Shown here piece after piece: positions 26,940-38,700 of a stretch of DNA of 64,000 nt. The position numbers and the translations under genes were made by a program. The notes beneath the pieces were generated by a model that saw only the letters and a program-made list of their open reading frames with translations, was not told where the DNA came from and did no database searches. Source of the DNA: Syngnathus acus. Its lineage: Eukaryota; Chordata; Actinopteri; Syngnathiformes; Syngnathidae. The stretch spans positions 1,716,501 through 1,780,500 of the forward strand of contig NC_051094.1 in the NCBI RefSeq assembly GCF_901709675.1, written 5' to 3'. Numbering within the stretch: position 1 is the first letter of the stretch; the number at the start of each line of letters is the position of its first letter.

Positions 26940-29900
26940 ACGCATTCACTCATCAACAGCTAAAAATATTCAAAGGCAAAGCAAAGACAACAAAAGTAGC
27001 TTACTAAACAAATACCAAAAGAACATACATTGACAGCATTTAAATGCATTTACTAATAAAATATTTAGAGTAGAGAAAAGTGGCTTCAATATTTTCCTCC
27101 GGGTCGTCGTGGAGCTTTCCATGTCATGACGAGAAGCTGCTAGCTACCTCGCAAGCTAACACGCCTCCTTGCTGGTGTTGGTTACGGAGGCACGTTAAAG
27201 AAATGTAACCGTTTATTAAATAGGGCGGCATTGGTCGTTCCGAAATTTCAGAAAGTTCCAACACATTCTGTTAGCCCATATAACACAAATACATAACACT
27301 TGGCACTTAGGCTGATTGGTTTTTTTTGTGTGTCGTTATAGCTAGCTTGCTAACTGTTTTTGTAGTGCTAGAAATGGGCCAAAAATCTGAAAAACTGCTA
27401 GACAAAAGAAACGGGACCAAACTGCATCCTAACTAAGTATGATTATGTTTGACACGTCACACAACTTTCTATCCCGCCCAAGTGTATGCATGTAAAAGAC
27501 TCGCGAGGTCCCAACCTTTGGGACCTAACGGTTGGCTATTCTGTCAACTCAAACTCGTCCCTAGCCATGATTTATTCCCATGCGCTCCACTTTTGGACAC
27601 CTGGGTGCAAAAGTGCACAGCGGGCCGCGACTACTCTTCAATGTTGCCTGTGGAAGTGTTACACCAAAGGCCAAGTGCAAGAGCGTGAAATGAGATAGTA
27701 TGGACTTAACACGGTCACGCTCAGCCTGAAGAAGATGCACACACGCGGGCTCAACTGCACAAGTCATTGTAACACCTACTCTGTGAACTTTCCACTAAAA
27801 TTAGCTGCTCGTATTTGTCACGCTCCCGTTGGGTTGTCGTCGTTAAAATTCATTAATGGTGGATTAAGCTTGGCCTGACCAGACTGGAACTACGAGTAGC
27901 AAAATTCTATATACATGCTGGGAGAGACTGAAAGTCACGCCAGATTACAAGTTCCATTAAGGACGTTTTTGCACGAATTTGTTTCTATATATGAAGTGTG
28001 TCAGGAAAAGACTTGTATCACGATAGATGTAGACATTTGATTTCAGAAGAAGTCATTTTGTTGTCCAAAAAGGACTCTACCACTAATTGGCATAATTGTC
28101 CGGCCTTGGTTTGTCTTCTTCTGAGTATCATTTTAGTTTTTAAATAGAAATACTTGTCAAATTAATCCGTCACGCTCATCTCAAACTGTAACCCTAAATG
28201 AGATGTTTAACGTTGTGACCACCAGTTAAAATATCCATTTGCTAAAAGTAACCCAAGGCAAGGGTTAAACATGTGAGAAAAAGGACATTTAATCATAATC
28301 TGTCTCGCTCTCAGTGGCTTGCTTTGGCCTCGTCCTACCGCTGTGACACATGCCGCCCTGGCATGCGTGGAAAAGCCTGTGACCTTTGGAAAGTTTAGCA
28401 CTTTAAATATTTAGGCTTGGGTTATGATGGATCCTCCAGGCCCTGTGGCAATGTGCGAAGCCTCTGATTAGGGCTGCTGTCAGAGTCATTTAGCCCCGTG
28501 TCTGGCTGTCGCTAGCGCTCTCTGTTTGACAGGCCAGCCTTTTAAACAAACAGCCACCCCGGTGGCAGTCGGGCAGGGCATCCAGCTCAGCGCAAACATA
28601 TCCAAGTCACATTGGTAGAAATGGAGAAGTCCCTCTGAGGCTTGTGACAGCTGCAGGGGGAAACCGCTGGCTGCCGCCTCTCTTGATCGTTCAAGCGCTT
28701 TGTCTTCGCGCCCGCTCAGTTTACCAACATACTTTTTTGTCTGTTCTGTTTTTAGACCGCTTTAGTTTTGAAGCATTGTCTCTTGGAGTTGCTGCATTTG
28801 AACGTTGACCATAATTTACCGTAGGACAACATTTCCAATGATTCTTTGGCACAAAACCTGCTAGCGGTTAGCACAAAATGGTCCTCGGAAGTAAAAATGG
28901 TCTCATTTCTTTCATAGCACTTTCTTTTCTGCTTCTATGTTGTGAAATGATGAAAGTTGTGCATTATTTTTATCTCAGTTAAGGACATCACGTCCAATGA
29001 TGAGCTAAAATCAACCTCAGTGTGGCGTGATGGCATTGTCATGGTGACACACTGCAGGACGTGTGTGGCAGCGTATTCCTCACACTCAATCTCCCATGAC
29101 ATCAATTCCGTAAAAAAATCGAGTCTTAATATGTGTGTCCTATTCTGTATTCAGAGGAATCGCCAAGTCAGCAGCTCTGGTATTAATGCATGAAAAATGA
29201 GGAGAGCCCCTAAGAATTAGAGAGTGAGACTCTCCTTATTAAGATGTAAATTCCAGCGGGAAACTTTGGCAAATGAAGTTCTTGTCGACTTTAGTCTATT
29301 TATGCATTTCTAACAGCCTCCGTTGTGTTGTACTTGTTGAAATTTGATACACTGGTCAATGTACCTATTTTATGATTATTTTTATCTCCATTTCAGTACA
29401 CAAGCCATACTTAGGGGAACAATTTACACTTTGGGCAACATTATCTTGCGACAGTGTACATGGCGACTATCATGGTAATTCACTCTGTATCTGTGGGTGC
29501 CGTTTCTTTTTTCTCGCTCCCCACCTTTGCCTCTCGCTCATTTCAAATTTGCACTTAACACCCTCCTGGGGAAAGGCTTCTCATTCATCAACAGTGTTTG
29601 TCCCGGTGACAAGCAGGGCGCCTCCTGCATATCAATATCAGCTAAGACAATGCTGAGCCTGTAACCTTCAGCTAAATGTCATTCTGCTTAATCCTATTTG
29701 AAAATTAAACATTGAAAAAGCTATAGCCTACCTTCTTGTCTTCCTTCCTTCCTTCCGCTCCAGCTCACTCCTTTCTGTGCTGCCAATGCTCCAACAAACC
29801 TCTGCTATCTTTTTACTTTTTGTTCTTTTCTTTGTGAATATTGTTTTTTTTTAACCACATTTTTCCAGCCTGTAATGCATTTCCCCCCCTTGGCATCCTT

Positions 29901-30780
29901 TCAGTTTTGTCTCCATTTGTTTCCTCTGAAAAAAAAAAAACAGAAGAGGAATTAGAGCCACTTGTTCAGGGAGGAGAAGAAACATATCGTATATTTACAT
30001 AAACAGACCCTCCCCCTTTACAGGTGGCAATTACAACCGTGACAGTGGCAAGGAGAATGCCTCTTATGGCCAAATACACTCGGCAGAGGCTGAGTCTACC
30101 ACTCAAGTGTTTTGCATGTGCGTGATGTCGTCGCGTACGGGGTCAGCCCTTCCTCCCTCGCGCACGCCCAGCGCAACGACATGTTTGAAGATGCAATGAG
30201 GAATGGGAGAAGGAGGCAGGGCGGGATAAAAGGAGACGGTGAGATTGCAATGAAAATGCAATCATTTGCAGACAGCCCAGCATAATTCCGCTGTGGATGG
30301 AGCGCCATGCGGAAGCTCAAAGGCACCCAATATGGATTTGATTGACCGCACTCACCAGTCAAGTGACTCCATTGAACTACTACGAGTAGATTACCAACAA
30401 CATGACTAGTTGAAGCCCCTCCACCCTTTATGGATACGGAAATGTGTTGGAGAAGCTGCACAGGCACTTACAGGACACACACCAATGAGAAGCCAACTTT
30501 GGCTCCTCCCCTTTCAGAGATCTTCAAACCCCGTCGTACTTCCACGATATCCATCGCCGCTCACTTTCAACAGGAAAATTCTTGAAGAGCCCTTCTCATG
30601 TCTCTGCAAGGAAGTGCAAATACTTACAGAAATGAATCCTCTGTTTCTTTTGATCATGAACACGTAGGCCTACTAGTCTACTGTATCTTAATGTTAACAT
30701 GTCATGTTGATATGAGAAGAGCTAGAAATAACTGTAATAAAAACTGCAGCCTGCCAAAGCCTTTCTAATATATAGGAATG
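26940..30780. other. Intronic DNA, no gene seen
   Basis: No supportable exon. The sub-block 28430-28700 (gcctctgattagggctgctg, aacaaacagccaccccggtg) and the sub-block 30240-30380 look like possible conserved non-coding DNA. Open frames at 28957-29193, 29372-29656 and 30096-30467 have no family resemblance. Confidence 0.4.
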
Positions 30781-30882
30781 CTCATTTGTGGAGTCCTTCA
30801 AACCTGGAGGTCATAAGATGACTACTTTCAATGTCCCGGCTGGCCATAACCCTTCGCCCCTCCCTCATCTTTATGATTCCAG

Positions 30883-31066
30883 GTGGGAGATGCGGGAAGG
30901 TGCTGAGCTGGAAGACGAGGAGAAAATGATGGTTGAGGAACTCCAAAGAGCCTATTTGGTTTGCCACTGCGACGCGGGACTGCAGGAGTCTCGTGAAGCA
31001 GATGAAACGACGGCTGAGGGGACCCAAGGGGGACCGCAAGCATCCGATAAAAGCGATGCCCAATAA
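30883..31066 (+). CDS. KIAA0825: KIAA0825 orthologue, terminal coding exon
   Basis: The acceptor ttatgattccag ends at 30882 and the frame stays open to TAA at 31064-31066. The exon starts in phase 2, so the first codon is split, and encodes about 61 residues beginning (R)WEMREGAELEDEEKMMVEEL and ending SDKSDAQ. Human KIAA0825, as I remember it, ends with a matching RWEM plus a glutamate-rich stretch followed by a short unconserved tail, so this looks like the orthologous C-terminus. The tail here is longer than the human one. KIAA0825 is a large, poorly understood protein linked to limb development (postaxial polydactyly). The placement just upstream of arb2a on the same strand matches human gene order. 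No earlier exon is visible in the window. Confidence 0.78.
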
Positions 31067-32148
31067 CAGTCCGAGCAGTTGGAATTTTTATCGTGTTGTA
31101 AATGTTTAGTTGTAATACGCACTTGCGGCTCTCAAGGTATTAGAGTGTGTGTGTGTGTGTGTGTGTTGTGTCATGCTGGTGTCGGCTTGTACAGTACGCA
31201 CGTGCATTTTGCTTCAGACTAAATGTGTCGCTTCTTCTCCGCACCGCATCAGTCACATTTCATCTTTTTGGAGCACATCCGTTCTGGGAAATGGAGAAGG
31301 CGCATTTGTTTGCCCGGGACAAGATGGGACTGTGTGATCATTGGAGATTTTTATTATTTTAGGCAACTTGTGTAAAGATGTTGGCGTCAGCATACTTTTT
31401 TCTTGCTTTCTGTAAAAAAATAATAATAAGAGCGATGATGTTTGTTTTGATTGCAGCCCGTTCCAAACTCTACCTCACGCTATAATGTCTGTCAGTATTG
31501 TGCAACCCAAGAAGTATTTTCGATGTAATGAGATTACTAAATGTAAAACCCATTTGACATATTTTTCATACATGGGTGCCAGTGAGAAAGAAAATAATAG
31601 AAATACATTTTATTAGAAAACCTATTTTTGTCACTTGTAGTCATTAAGCCGACGCCAGCAATAATTTGCAATATTTTTTTGGCAATGTACGCTTTTTTTT
31701 TTAAATTTTGCTACAAGGTTTTAACGAATGGTTAAAACCCGAATCGTGAAAAAAAAATGCAATTCCACTGTCTTGTATGTTCAAATTAGCAGATTCGTGG
31801 TTTTTTTTTCTTTTTAAAGGGATTCTGTTCAATTCCCATGTCAGAAAGCAAGCATTCTCTTCCAGAGATGAATGCATGGCTTCTCATGCAAATGAAGCAA
31901 CATTACAAATACCAAACCACTTAAACGATACAAAAGACACTAAAAATGTTCAGCAAGTCAATTCTGTCTCTTGCAGCACACGAGCAAAAACGCCAACAAC
32001 AGCAGCATTAATCTTTGCAAATGTACGGTTATTAACAGAAAAAAAAACCTTTTAGCTTGGTGATGCAATGTTTGAGTTGCTTAAATGTTCTTTTACGATA
32101 ACTGCTTCCTCCTATGTACTTCTTCTTTATCACTCGGCCTGGAATAAA
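31067..32148 (+). other. KIAA0825: Possible KIAA0825 3' UTR
   Basis: Follows the stop codon. It contains a (GT)n run at 31146-31166, AT-rich sequence and a canonical AATAAA at 32143-32148, which is the first clear polyadenylation hexamer I noticed. Nearer variants (taaaaaaataataataagag at about 31413) followed by GT-rich DNA could also serve. The true 3' end is unknown. The space to the arb2a promoter is at most about 1.4 kb. Confidence 0.35.
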
Positions 32149-32499
32149 CCCATTCTGTGTTCCCCACTGTTTCATTTGCAGACAGATGCTTGGTTGAGCT
32201 GACACCTGTCAATATGATCCACAACAGTTTGTTACAAAGAATGGCTCCTCACAACGAATACATTGAATATTCTATTATACCAGACTCATCTGGGGATTAT
32301 TAGGCCTGTGTATACATTTCATATTATCATAAATCACCACAGATTATTGAGGCTGGTCCCCATTTCTGTTTGTGTAGAATATTCACAAAAATGCACACTT
32401 ATCACATAGGGAGGAATAGATTAGAAGTTGAAAAATAATAATGAAATAAATTATTATTTTGTTTAATCAGCACTTCTTGGCTGAATAAAGTTGAGGAAA

Positions 32500-32673
32500 C
32501 AGCTCAACAGCCGCGGTTTGAGCATCTGTGCCGCTGTCCCTTTAAGAATAAAAAGGCTTCCACTCCGTTGCCCCGGTAACCCGGAAGCCTCCACGCGCAT
32601 CTGTTTGGGAGTACTTCCTGTTTGGGAGCCTGTCCAGGAAGCAGCAGTGTCGTGTCGCATGGTTTCAACGCGT
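32500..32673 (+). promoter_or_regulatory. arb2a: arb2a promoter and first non-coding exon
   Basis: A GC-rich island in AT-rich surroundings. It holds an RFX X-box, gttgccccggtaac, at 32567-32580: half-sites GTTGCC and GGTAAC, 2-bp spacer. It also has ETS-type cores ccggaag (32581-32587), acttcctg (32613-32620) and caggaag (about 32635), and a repeated ctgtttgggag at 32601 and 32619. There is no obvious TATA box at a useful distance, which fits a housekeeping promoter. A strong donor, ACGCGT|GTGAGT, ends a presumed non-coding exon at 32673 and would splice to 33070. The start site, somewhere near 32590-32650, is inferred. Confidence 0.6.
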
Positions 32674-33069
32674 GTGAGTCAAAACATGGGCAATCTGCTT
32701 GTTTTTTTTCTGTCCCACTAGTTTGCTTTTCAAAGCATATGGAGCGAAAAGCACGACTTTGCAGAGGCGGGGGTACACTCTCAACTGGCTTTTTTTTTAA
32801 ATGGGGGGGGGGGGGGGGGGGCTTCAAAGAATAAACAAACATTCGCAGCCTTTTGTTAATTTTTGCAGCATTAACGTTGTGCAAAGTGGAGCTAGCACAA
32901 GTGGAAATAGTAGTAATGTGTATTTTCCGTTTTATTTATGACCAATCATCTTTGTAAGCCACTGAAAGTGTGGTGTTGTATTGTTAGCACTGTCACATCT
33001 GTTTTATCAAATAGAAGCGTGCATTGCATCTAAGAGATCCTTATTTTTATTCTTTTTAATCTGTCACAG
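32674..33069 (+). other. arb2a: Inferred arb2a intron 1
   Basis: Bounded by gtgagt at 32674 and a pyrimidine-rich acceptor ending ttaatctgtcacag at 33069. It contains a run of about 19 G near 32803-32821 and poly-T just before it. The boundaries are inferred from splice signals, not from transcripts. Confidence 0.5.
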
Positions 33070-33102
33070 GGGACACCTCGGTGATTTTTGAGACCTGATC
33101 CG
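33070..33102 (+). other. arb2a: arb2a 5' UTR part of exon 2
   Basis: This is the 33 nt between the inferred acceptor and the ATG. TGA at 33082-33084 is in frame with the main ATG, so the protein cannot extend further upstream in this exon. If spliced from 32673, that TGA also closes a nine-codon upstream frame starting at ATG 32659. Confidence 0.5.
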
Positions 33103-33211
33103 ATGCTGAGTGCTCAGCTCCCTGCTGCTAAACCAGCGGTGTGCATCTTGTTGATCACCATGGCCCAGGTGGCCGGCCAGGAGGACGGAGAGAAAACCAC
33201 AGCGCTCAAAG
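33103..33211 (+). CDS. arb2a: arb2a coding exon 1 (residues 1-36, N-terminal hydrophobic segment)
   Basis: The exon starts at ATG 33103 and ends in phase 1 at the donor aaag|gtgatt. It encodes MLSAQLPAAK, a hydrophobic stretch PAVCILLITMAQVAG and then QEDGEKTTALK. The human protein also begins with a short hydrophobic segment ending in a similar AQGQE. The segment looks like a signal peptide or anchor, although family members are reported mainly in the nucleus, with some cytoplasm or ER. ARB2A (FAM172A) is described as a co-transcriptional regulator of alternative splicing that works with CHD7 and AGO2. A second in-frame ATG (residue 20) is possible, but it would cut the hydrophobic segment, so I prefer the first. 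Confidence 0.82.
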
Positions 33212-33516
33212 GTGATTGTGCACAAACATTGGTTGCTGTAGCTCGGTGACAAGATGTGCATTTGGCCGCCGGGTCTTCAATTGGAATTATAGTCAATTGA
33301 ACCCACCTCTTAATACTTCAACTATCACATTCCAAATACTGAAACTATGGAACTATTCCAAAATACGACAACACAGCACACAACTGTGCCACATACAACG
33401 TGTGGAGCATTTCACAATGAGTATATTGAATAACAAAGTATTTCAATAAAAGTCCTGATACGTGTGTTAATTAATCTGTCTTTAAGAGTCTGACACGACA
33501 TTCTGTTCCTTCTCAG

Positions 33517-33618
33517 ACTTGCTGTCAAGAATTGATTTAGATGAGCTGATGAAGAAAGATGAGCCCCCTTTCACATTCCCCGAAACCCTGGAGGAGTTTG
33601 AATATGCCTTCAATGAGC
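33517..33618 (+). CDS. arb2a: arb2a coding exon 2 (residues 37-71)
   Basis: The acceptor is ttctgttccttctcag and the donor gagc|gtaagt. It joins the previous exon through a split codon (g|ac, Asp37). The encoded peptide contains [20 protein letters not shown] followed by FEYAFNE, which is nearly identical to the corresponding stretch of vertebrate ARB2A. It ends with one base of codon 71. Identification is firm because both flanking exons continue the same protein in frame. Confidence 0.95.
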
Positions 33619-35654
33619 GTAAGTAGTCCACATTTAAAGTCATATTTACAGTGAAACAGCAGTCTGATGATGTACCGTTTTTCCCATGTATAATGCGCAA
33701 AATGTAACTAATTTATTGTCCTAAAATCTGGGGTGCGCATTATACATGGGAAAAATCATTTTTTTTTTTTTTTTTTTATCCGGATATCATACGGAGGCCG
33801 CCATTACAGATGCGCTTTCTTCTCTGCTGTTCACTTCAAACACGCTCCATACGAACACAATGCTCTCGTATCAGACGCTTGCTCGATCACCTGCTCGTTT
33901 GCTGTCACAATGTACCCTACGCAAATCCGAAACATTTCTTCGCTATTGAGTTTGCTAGCGCATGCGCAGTGATACTGACCGGCAGAATAACATCCGGTTG
34001 TTCCCAAAGATGATCTTTTTTCTGAAATAATTTTACGTTTACGGACTTAAGTAGGAGTCAAAATTTGGGTGCGTATTATACATGGGTACAGGCTTTTTTC
34101 CAGCATCAACATGCCATTTTTAGGGTGCGTATTATACATGGGGGCGCATTATACATGGAAAAAAACGGTATGTTATTTTATCTGTTATATATTTTGTGAG
34201 ATCAATAAGAAAGCATTCTATAAATGAGCTTAATTTTTAGAATTCACCCGGTTACTCTTAGCATTCCGCTCCTGCATCTTCCTCCCGCTGTTCTCTGTCA
34301 GTATCTCTGTTTGCTGTCTGGCTGGCTGGCTGAGTGCGGGACATGTTATATACTCACCGGCCCGTCAGAAACCTACTCAGCCTTACCTTCCGCCTGCCAG
34401 ATCATTTGCATAATCTCACTGTGCCTAAGAACAGAGATGGAGAGGAACATAGCCATCCGCCACGCCCCCTTTACCCCAGCGCCGTTCCCCTCTCTCAGTT
34501 CCAGGCTTGCTGTCCCATGAAGAGATGAACACTTTTTCCTCACCTTTATGCCTTCACTGGCCTTCACTTGATTGTCCTTTTTCCTCATATCCGCTCTCAT
34601 CCATCCAAGCGCACACACTCGCTTTTTTTTTTTTTTTTTTTGAAGGAGGTCCTTGTATTTCCACAGTTACCGCCGGACTACCTCGACCCCAGACAGGTGG
34701 AACAAAAATGTTAATTTGACCATGTAATGACGCGAATGCCGGCAATAGTTTGCAGGTGTCTTAATCACTGAAGATGATGGCTTCATTTCACGAGCCCTCC
34801 GGTTTTTCCATTACTGGAAATCCAAGGTTATGTACACCTAATTAAGCGGCCAAATTGAGAACAGAATGCTAATTATGACAGAAAAAGAGGAGAAAAGTTG
34901 AGAAAATCTTATTCCTCTGAGACAATGGGTTGGGGGAGGCGGTGGTGCTGCACATGCCCTCACGCATGCACACACACACACACACACACACACACGCATT
35001 TCTCTATTGTAGGATTTCATTACAGCTCCTTGTGCTTCTCTTAGGCGGTGCTGTTTAGATCCTCTCTCCTCCATGAATGCATAATTGATTTTCTTCAAGG
35101 TACTTTATCCTAACTTCGCAACCCTCGTCTCTTCTTCCTCACAGGCACAAGTCTGTTTTTAATGCAACAACGAGATGACAACCCACGATTAGGATTAGGC
35201 GGCGTTGTTTAACAACTAACTTATAAAGCCGCTGCTGGTGTGACTCGCTCTGCATTTGCTCCGTAATGTTTATCCCGGCGAAAATGGTGGCAATTTAGCA
35301 GCCGATGCGAGGGAGCTTATATATTTGTTTTCCGCAATAAAGTATGAGGGCCCTCTGGCTATTTGGGTTGCATATGCATACTTTTTTTTTAGTGGTTCAG
35401 CTTGTGCAACTTTTGCAGTCATAAAGGTCAAAATTAAATTCAGCAATGCTTCGTCTTTTATTGCGTTGCAGTGGCAGGCGAGGAGATTCTCAAGCGATAT
35501 AAAAGCAAAAGAGTGAATTTGTGCGGGGCGGGGGGGGGGGTTCTGTCTTGTTCTTATTAAATAAATGCGGTGTGTATGTTTTAATTTCATGAATGATTAG
35601 CGGTAACCATTGTGTTCCAAACCCCTGACTGTCATTCACCTCTGGCTCTCATAG
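33619..35654 (+). other. arb2a: arb2a intron after coding exon 2
   Basis: About 2.0 kb. It carries the TA-flanked element at 33675-34168, poly-T at 34622-34641, (CA)n at 34968-34995 and a G tract near 35528-35540. The block about 34755-34880 (gtacacctaattaagcggcc, agaatgctaattatgacaga) is unique and regulatory-looking. No other gene was seen. Confidence 0.8.
33675..34168. mobile_element. 494-bp TA-flanked non-autonomous DNA transposon
   Basis: The left end ccgtttttcccatgtataat and the right end attatacatggaaaaaaacg are inverted repeats with a small length difference. TA lies outside both ends (33673-33674 and 34169-34170). Additional copies of 'tgcg(c/t)attatacatggg' occur at about 33733, 34070 and 34125. 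A poly-T run sits near the left. The internal open frames (33733-34013) have no transposase motif that I recognise. It begins only 56 bp after the donor of the preceding arb2a exon. Confidence 0.85.
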
Positions 35655-35755
35655 ACGGTCAACTCCGACACACCGAGACAGGAGAAGCGTTTATCTTCAA
35701 CGCGAGAGAGGATCTCCACCGCTGGAACCAGAAACGTTACGAAGCTCTCGGAGAG
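35655..35755 (+). CDS. arb2a: arb2a coding exon 3 (residues 71-104)
   Basis: The acceptor is cacctctggctctcatag and the donor ggagag|gtaagc. The split codon c|ac gives His71; human has Lys here as far as I recall. The exon encodes [20 protein letters not shown] then [13 protein letters not shown]. The [13 protein letters not shown] end is a hallmark of the family. It ends in phase 0. Confidence 0.96.
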
Positions 35756-38700
35756 GTAAGCAGTCATTTGTGGATTTTCTAAGGTCGTTTACAAGCGAGC
35801 CCTGGTCATGGTCACCATGTTTTATAAACTAGCCATTTCAACGGACTTTTGCTGCGGTCGGACCAGAACTGAGCATCACGGTTTGCGCATGATTCAATTA
35901 TACACTGACATTACATTCAGTCATGTTATTTAATGTATCCTTCAACTTCATTCAAAATGGCTTGCATGCCTAAAGTACCCCAACGAATGTACAGTGAGTT
36001 TAATATTGCATTACAATAATGAAGTATAGTTCAATTGAGTCTTCCCACACATCTTTAATGGTTTTGTGCATTCTTTGAAGTTCAAAGCGAAAGGATGGAG
36101 GCGTTTGTGGAATTACCGTTTTTTTTTCATTTTTTAAACCATTCACAGGTTATAAAGCGGCTCCTTTGAGAGTCAGCCTTCTGTGAAGGATTCTCTACCT
36201 TCCCTTTTGTCTGCTCATCTCGCAGCATCTATAAGGGAGGTTGATACAAATACCTGCTTGCAGACTAGCAGAGGCTCTGAAAACGGGAACATGCGTTTCA
36301 ATGTAAACGCCGACACGGGTGGGTGGCCAAACATTCGAGCATTACGTTTGCAAATGTTTATTCATCACATGATTTCCAACATTGTCTGGTGAATGAGGTG
36401 CTGGTTTTAGGTGCACTGTAGGAGACTGAAAATATAGGGACACCGCTTGAATGAATAAGTAGTAGGATCCATCAAGGCCATGTGTTCATGCTATTTTTAC
36501 TGAATTGGGAAGCGTCTTTGGAGCCAATGTTGAAACCAAATGAACAGTGGTAGAATAACACTGCTTCCTTATCGCCGGACAATGGCGAGCACGTTGGGAT
36601 GAGAAGCCTTTGGTTCACATGGCCGTCCGTGCTTTTCTTTGGCTATTTTTTACATCTTCACGGTCGGTGATGGTGTGTGTGGCAGCCCGACTGTATTGTC
36701 AGACACATCACAGCACCAGATGTCCAATTTGCACTTCAACCCTGTCTGAATGGAGGCATCCAAAGCAAGCGCGTGGCTCAAGATGCAATTTCCTGAAAAA
36801 ATAAACAAAAGTGCATCTGCATTTGATTTCACTTCTGTTTTTATTAATAGATGCGATATTTGTATTTCTAATACTTGATACACAACAGCTCGGCGCGACG
36901 GGGTCACCTCCGCCCGTGTCGGTGTCGGTTGGAGTCTAATTCTTGCAATTCGGTGATGAATGTCTGTGATGGAACACGAGCATAGGGCCCGGCCCAGATG
37001 GAGCTCTATTAAGCTGTTAATAAACGGGGATTCTTCTCTGCTCTGCCGGCATCTGTGACATGGAAGGCACTTACAAATTTGCAAACACACACACACACAC
37101 ATACGCACACTCGCAGAGCCAAAATATTATAATGAAGTAAAGCAAGCCAGATGGCTGAATTAGAAAGCAGTCTCGTTTTCGCTTTATCTCTTCCTCGCTC
37201 TGGTTTTCTTTCTGCCCGGCTCTTCTACCCTCTCTCGTCCTTCGCATCTGTCCCACACTGTCGCCACACGAAGGGTAATAGGTGTTGGAATAGGTGTGAC
37301 CACCATACTCGGTTTTAGGACAATGCTAAAGTTTTGCAAAAGTTTTGACAATGCTAAATTAAAATGGTTTAACCGTATATTTCAGTATTTGCACATTTTT
37401 AGCAATCATCATCAAAGATATTGCAAAAACTAATTCGGAATTCACTTTAGCAGGTCTTTAATCAAAACACAGATTGACTCATACTTTGTAGAAAAATGTA
37501 TGTCGAAAAATAAAAACTTTAACCTCGACTCCATCGTTTTTTTTGTTTTTTTTTAAAATACGCATTGATACCTCCATCCTAAACTTTAAGCATCAAAATA
37601 CCCGAGACTAGTCCAGAAGAAAAACTATAAATGGCATCTGTCTGCAATTCCTGACTCGCCATCATCACCATGATCATCATCTTCCAGCTGCACTTTGAAA
37701 AAACTGGCAAAGGGAAGCAGCCACCAAAATGGTTGCAGGGCGAGGTGAATTAGATTGGAAAGAGAAGGGAATCCTACAAAGGCTGTGTGGAATCGAGGTG
37801 TCAGCGCCCATCGCGGCGGCGCTGGCATCTGTCGCTGCCGCCGTCGCCCACGGTGCTATTCTCTACTTTACTTTGAATTAGCCCGCTGCTGGCTTCTCAG
37901 TTAACACCTGAGGAGGACATTACGAGACTATTAGGGGAAGAGGAGTGGGAGCCAGAAAGAGGAATATCTTATCCCACCTAGTGTAAACAGTCTGTCAGTC
38001 GGAGAACTTTTACTCTCCCTGGAGATTCCTCAGAGTGACAGAAACGTCATGGGAATCATGCCTGGGCTTTGGAGCTCCCTCTTTCTTTGTTTCCCCGCCT
38101 GGACTGACAGATCACAAATTCACAAGCCCCATTTTAATACGGCTTTCTGTTGGTACACAAGGCTGACTTAAAATAAACAACCTTTTTCGATTGCCTAATG
38201 CTCGCTCGCATTCTTGCCGTCTCTTCCCGCGAGTTTGCTTTGTTGTGTTGTGTGCATTGTTTGGAGGGATTTTTTTCCTCTCCTCTAGTACAAATGCTTT
38301 TCTGGGTGTAGACATTGATACAGCGCAGAGCACCTCTGCGGATTCCATTATATAAATGGCTCCTTTTGCCTTTTCTTGCTCACCAGTTTGTTTGGCGAAG
38401 TGGCATTTTAAGAGTGCTGGACAAACGAGACAAGATTTGTTCATGCTGCCAAGTTTCAACGGTTGCTGTTCTGCTTTTCACGCTGGCTAGCAACTTCTCT
38501 GTCGATCCCATTGAAAGCTCTTTTCTTTTTTTTGTGTTAAACAGATATTTTCCTCTGAACATCATCATACAACAAAAACAAAGGAACTGACCTTGCCGTT
38601 CCAATACTTTTGCAGCGTGCTGCATGTGTAACCGCATTTCACTCGTGTGTGTGTGTGTGTGTAAGACATAATCCTGAATTATGTCCCAGACGGCTCCTTG

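Larger units (their letters stand above)
1..30882 (+). other. KIAA0825: Probable last intron of the KIAA0825 orthologue
   Basis: This stretch lies directly upstream of the terminal KIAA0825 exon and shares its strand. I looked for the preceding exon, which should encode a tryptophan-rich segment in the known family, and found no convincing candidate, so I infer that the penultimate exon lies left of the window. The open frames here are short, lack good splice context and usually sit on simple repeats or pyrimidine tracts. The contents are ordinary non-repetitive DNA, simple repeats, transposon scraps and several regulatory-looking blocks listed separately. The intron assignment is inference; an unrecognised non-coding RNA gene cannot be excluded. 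Confidence 0.55.
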
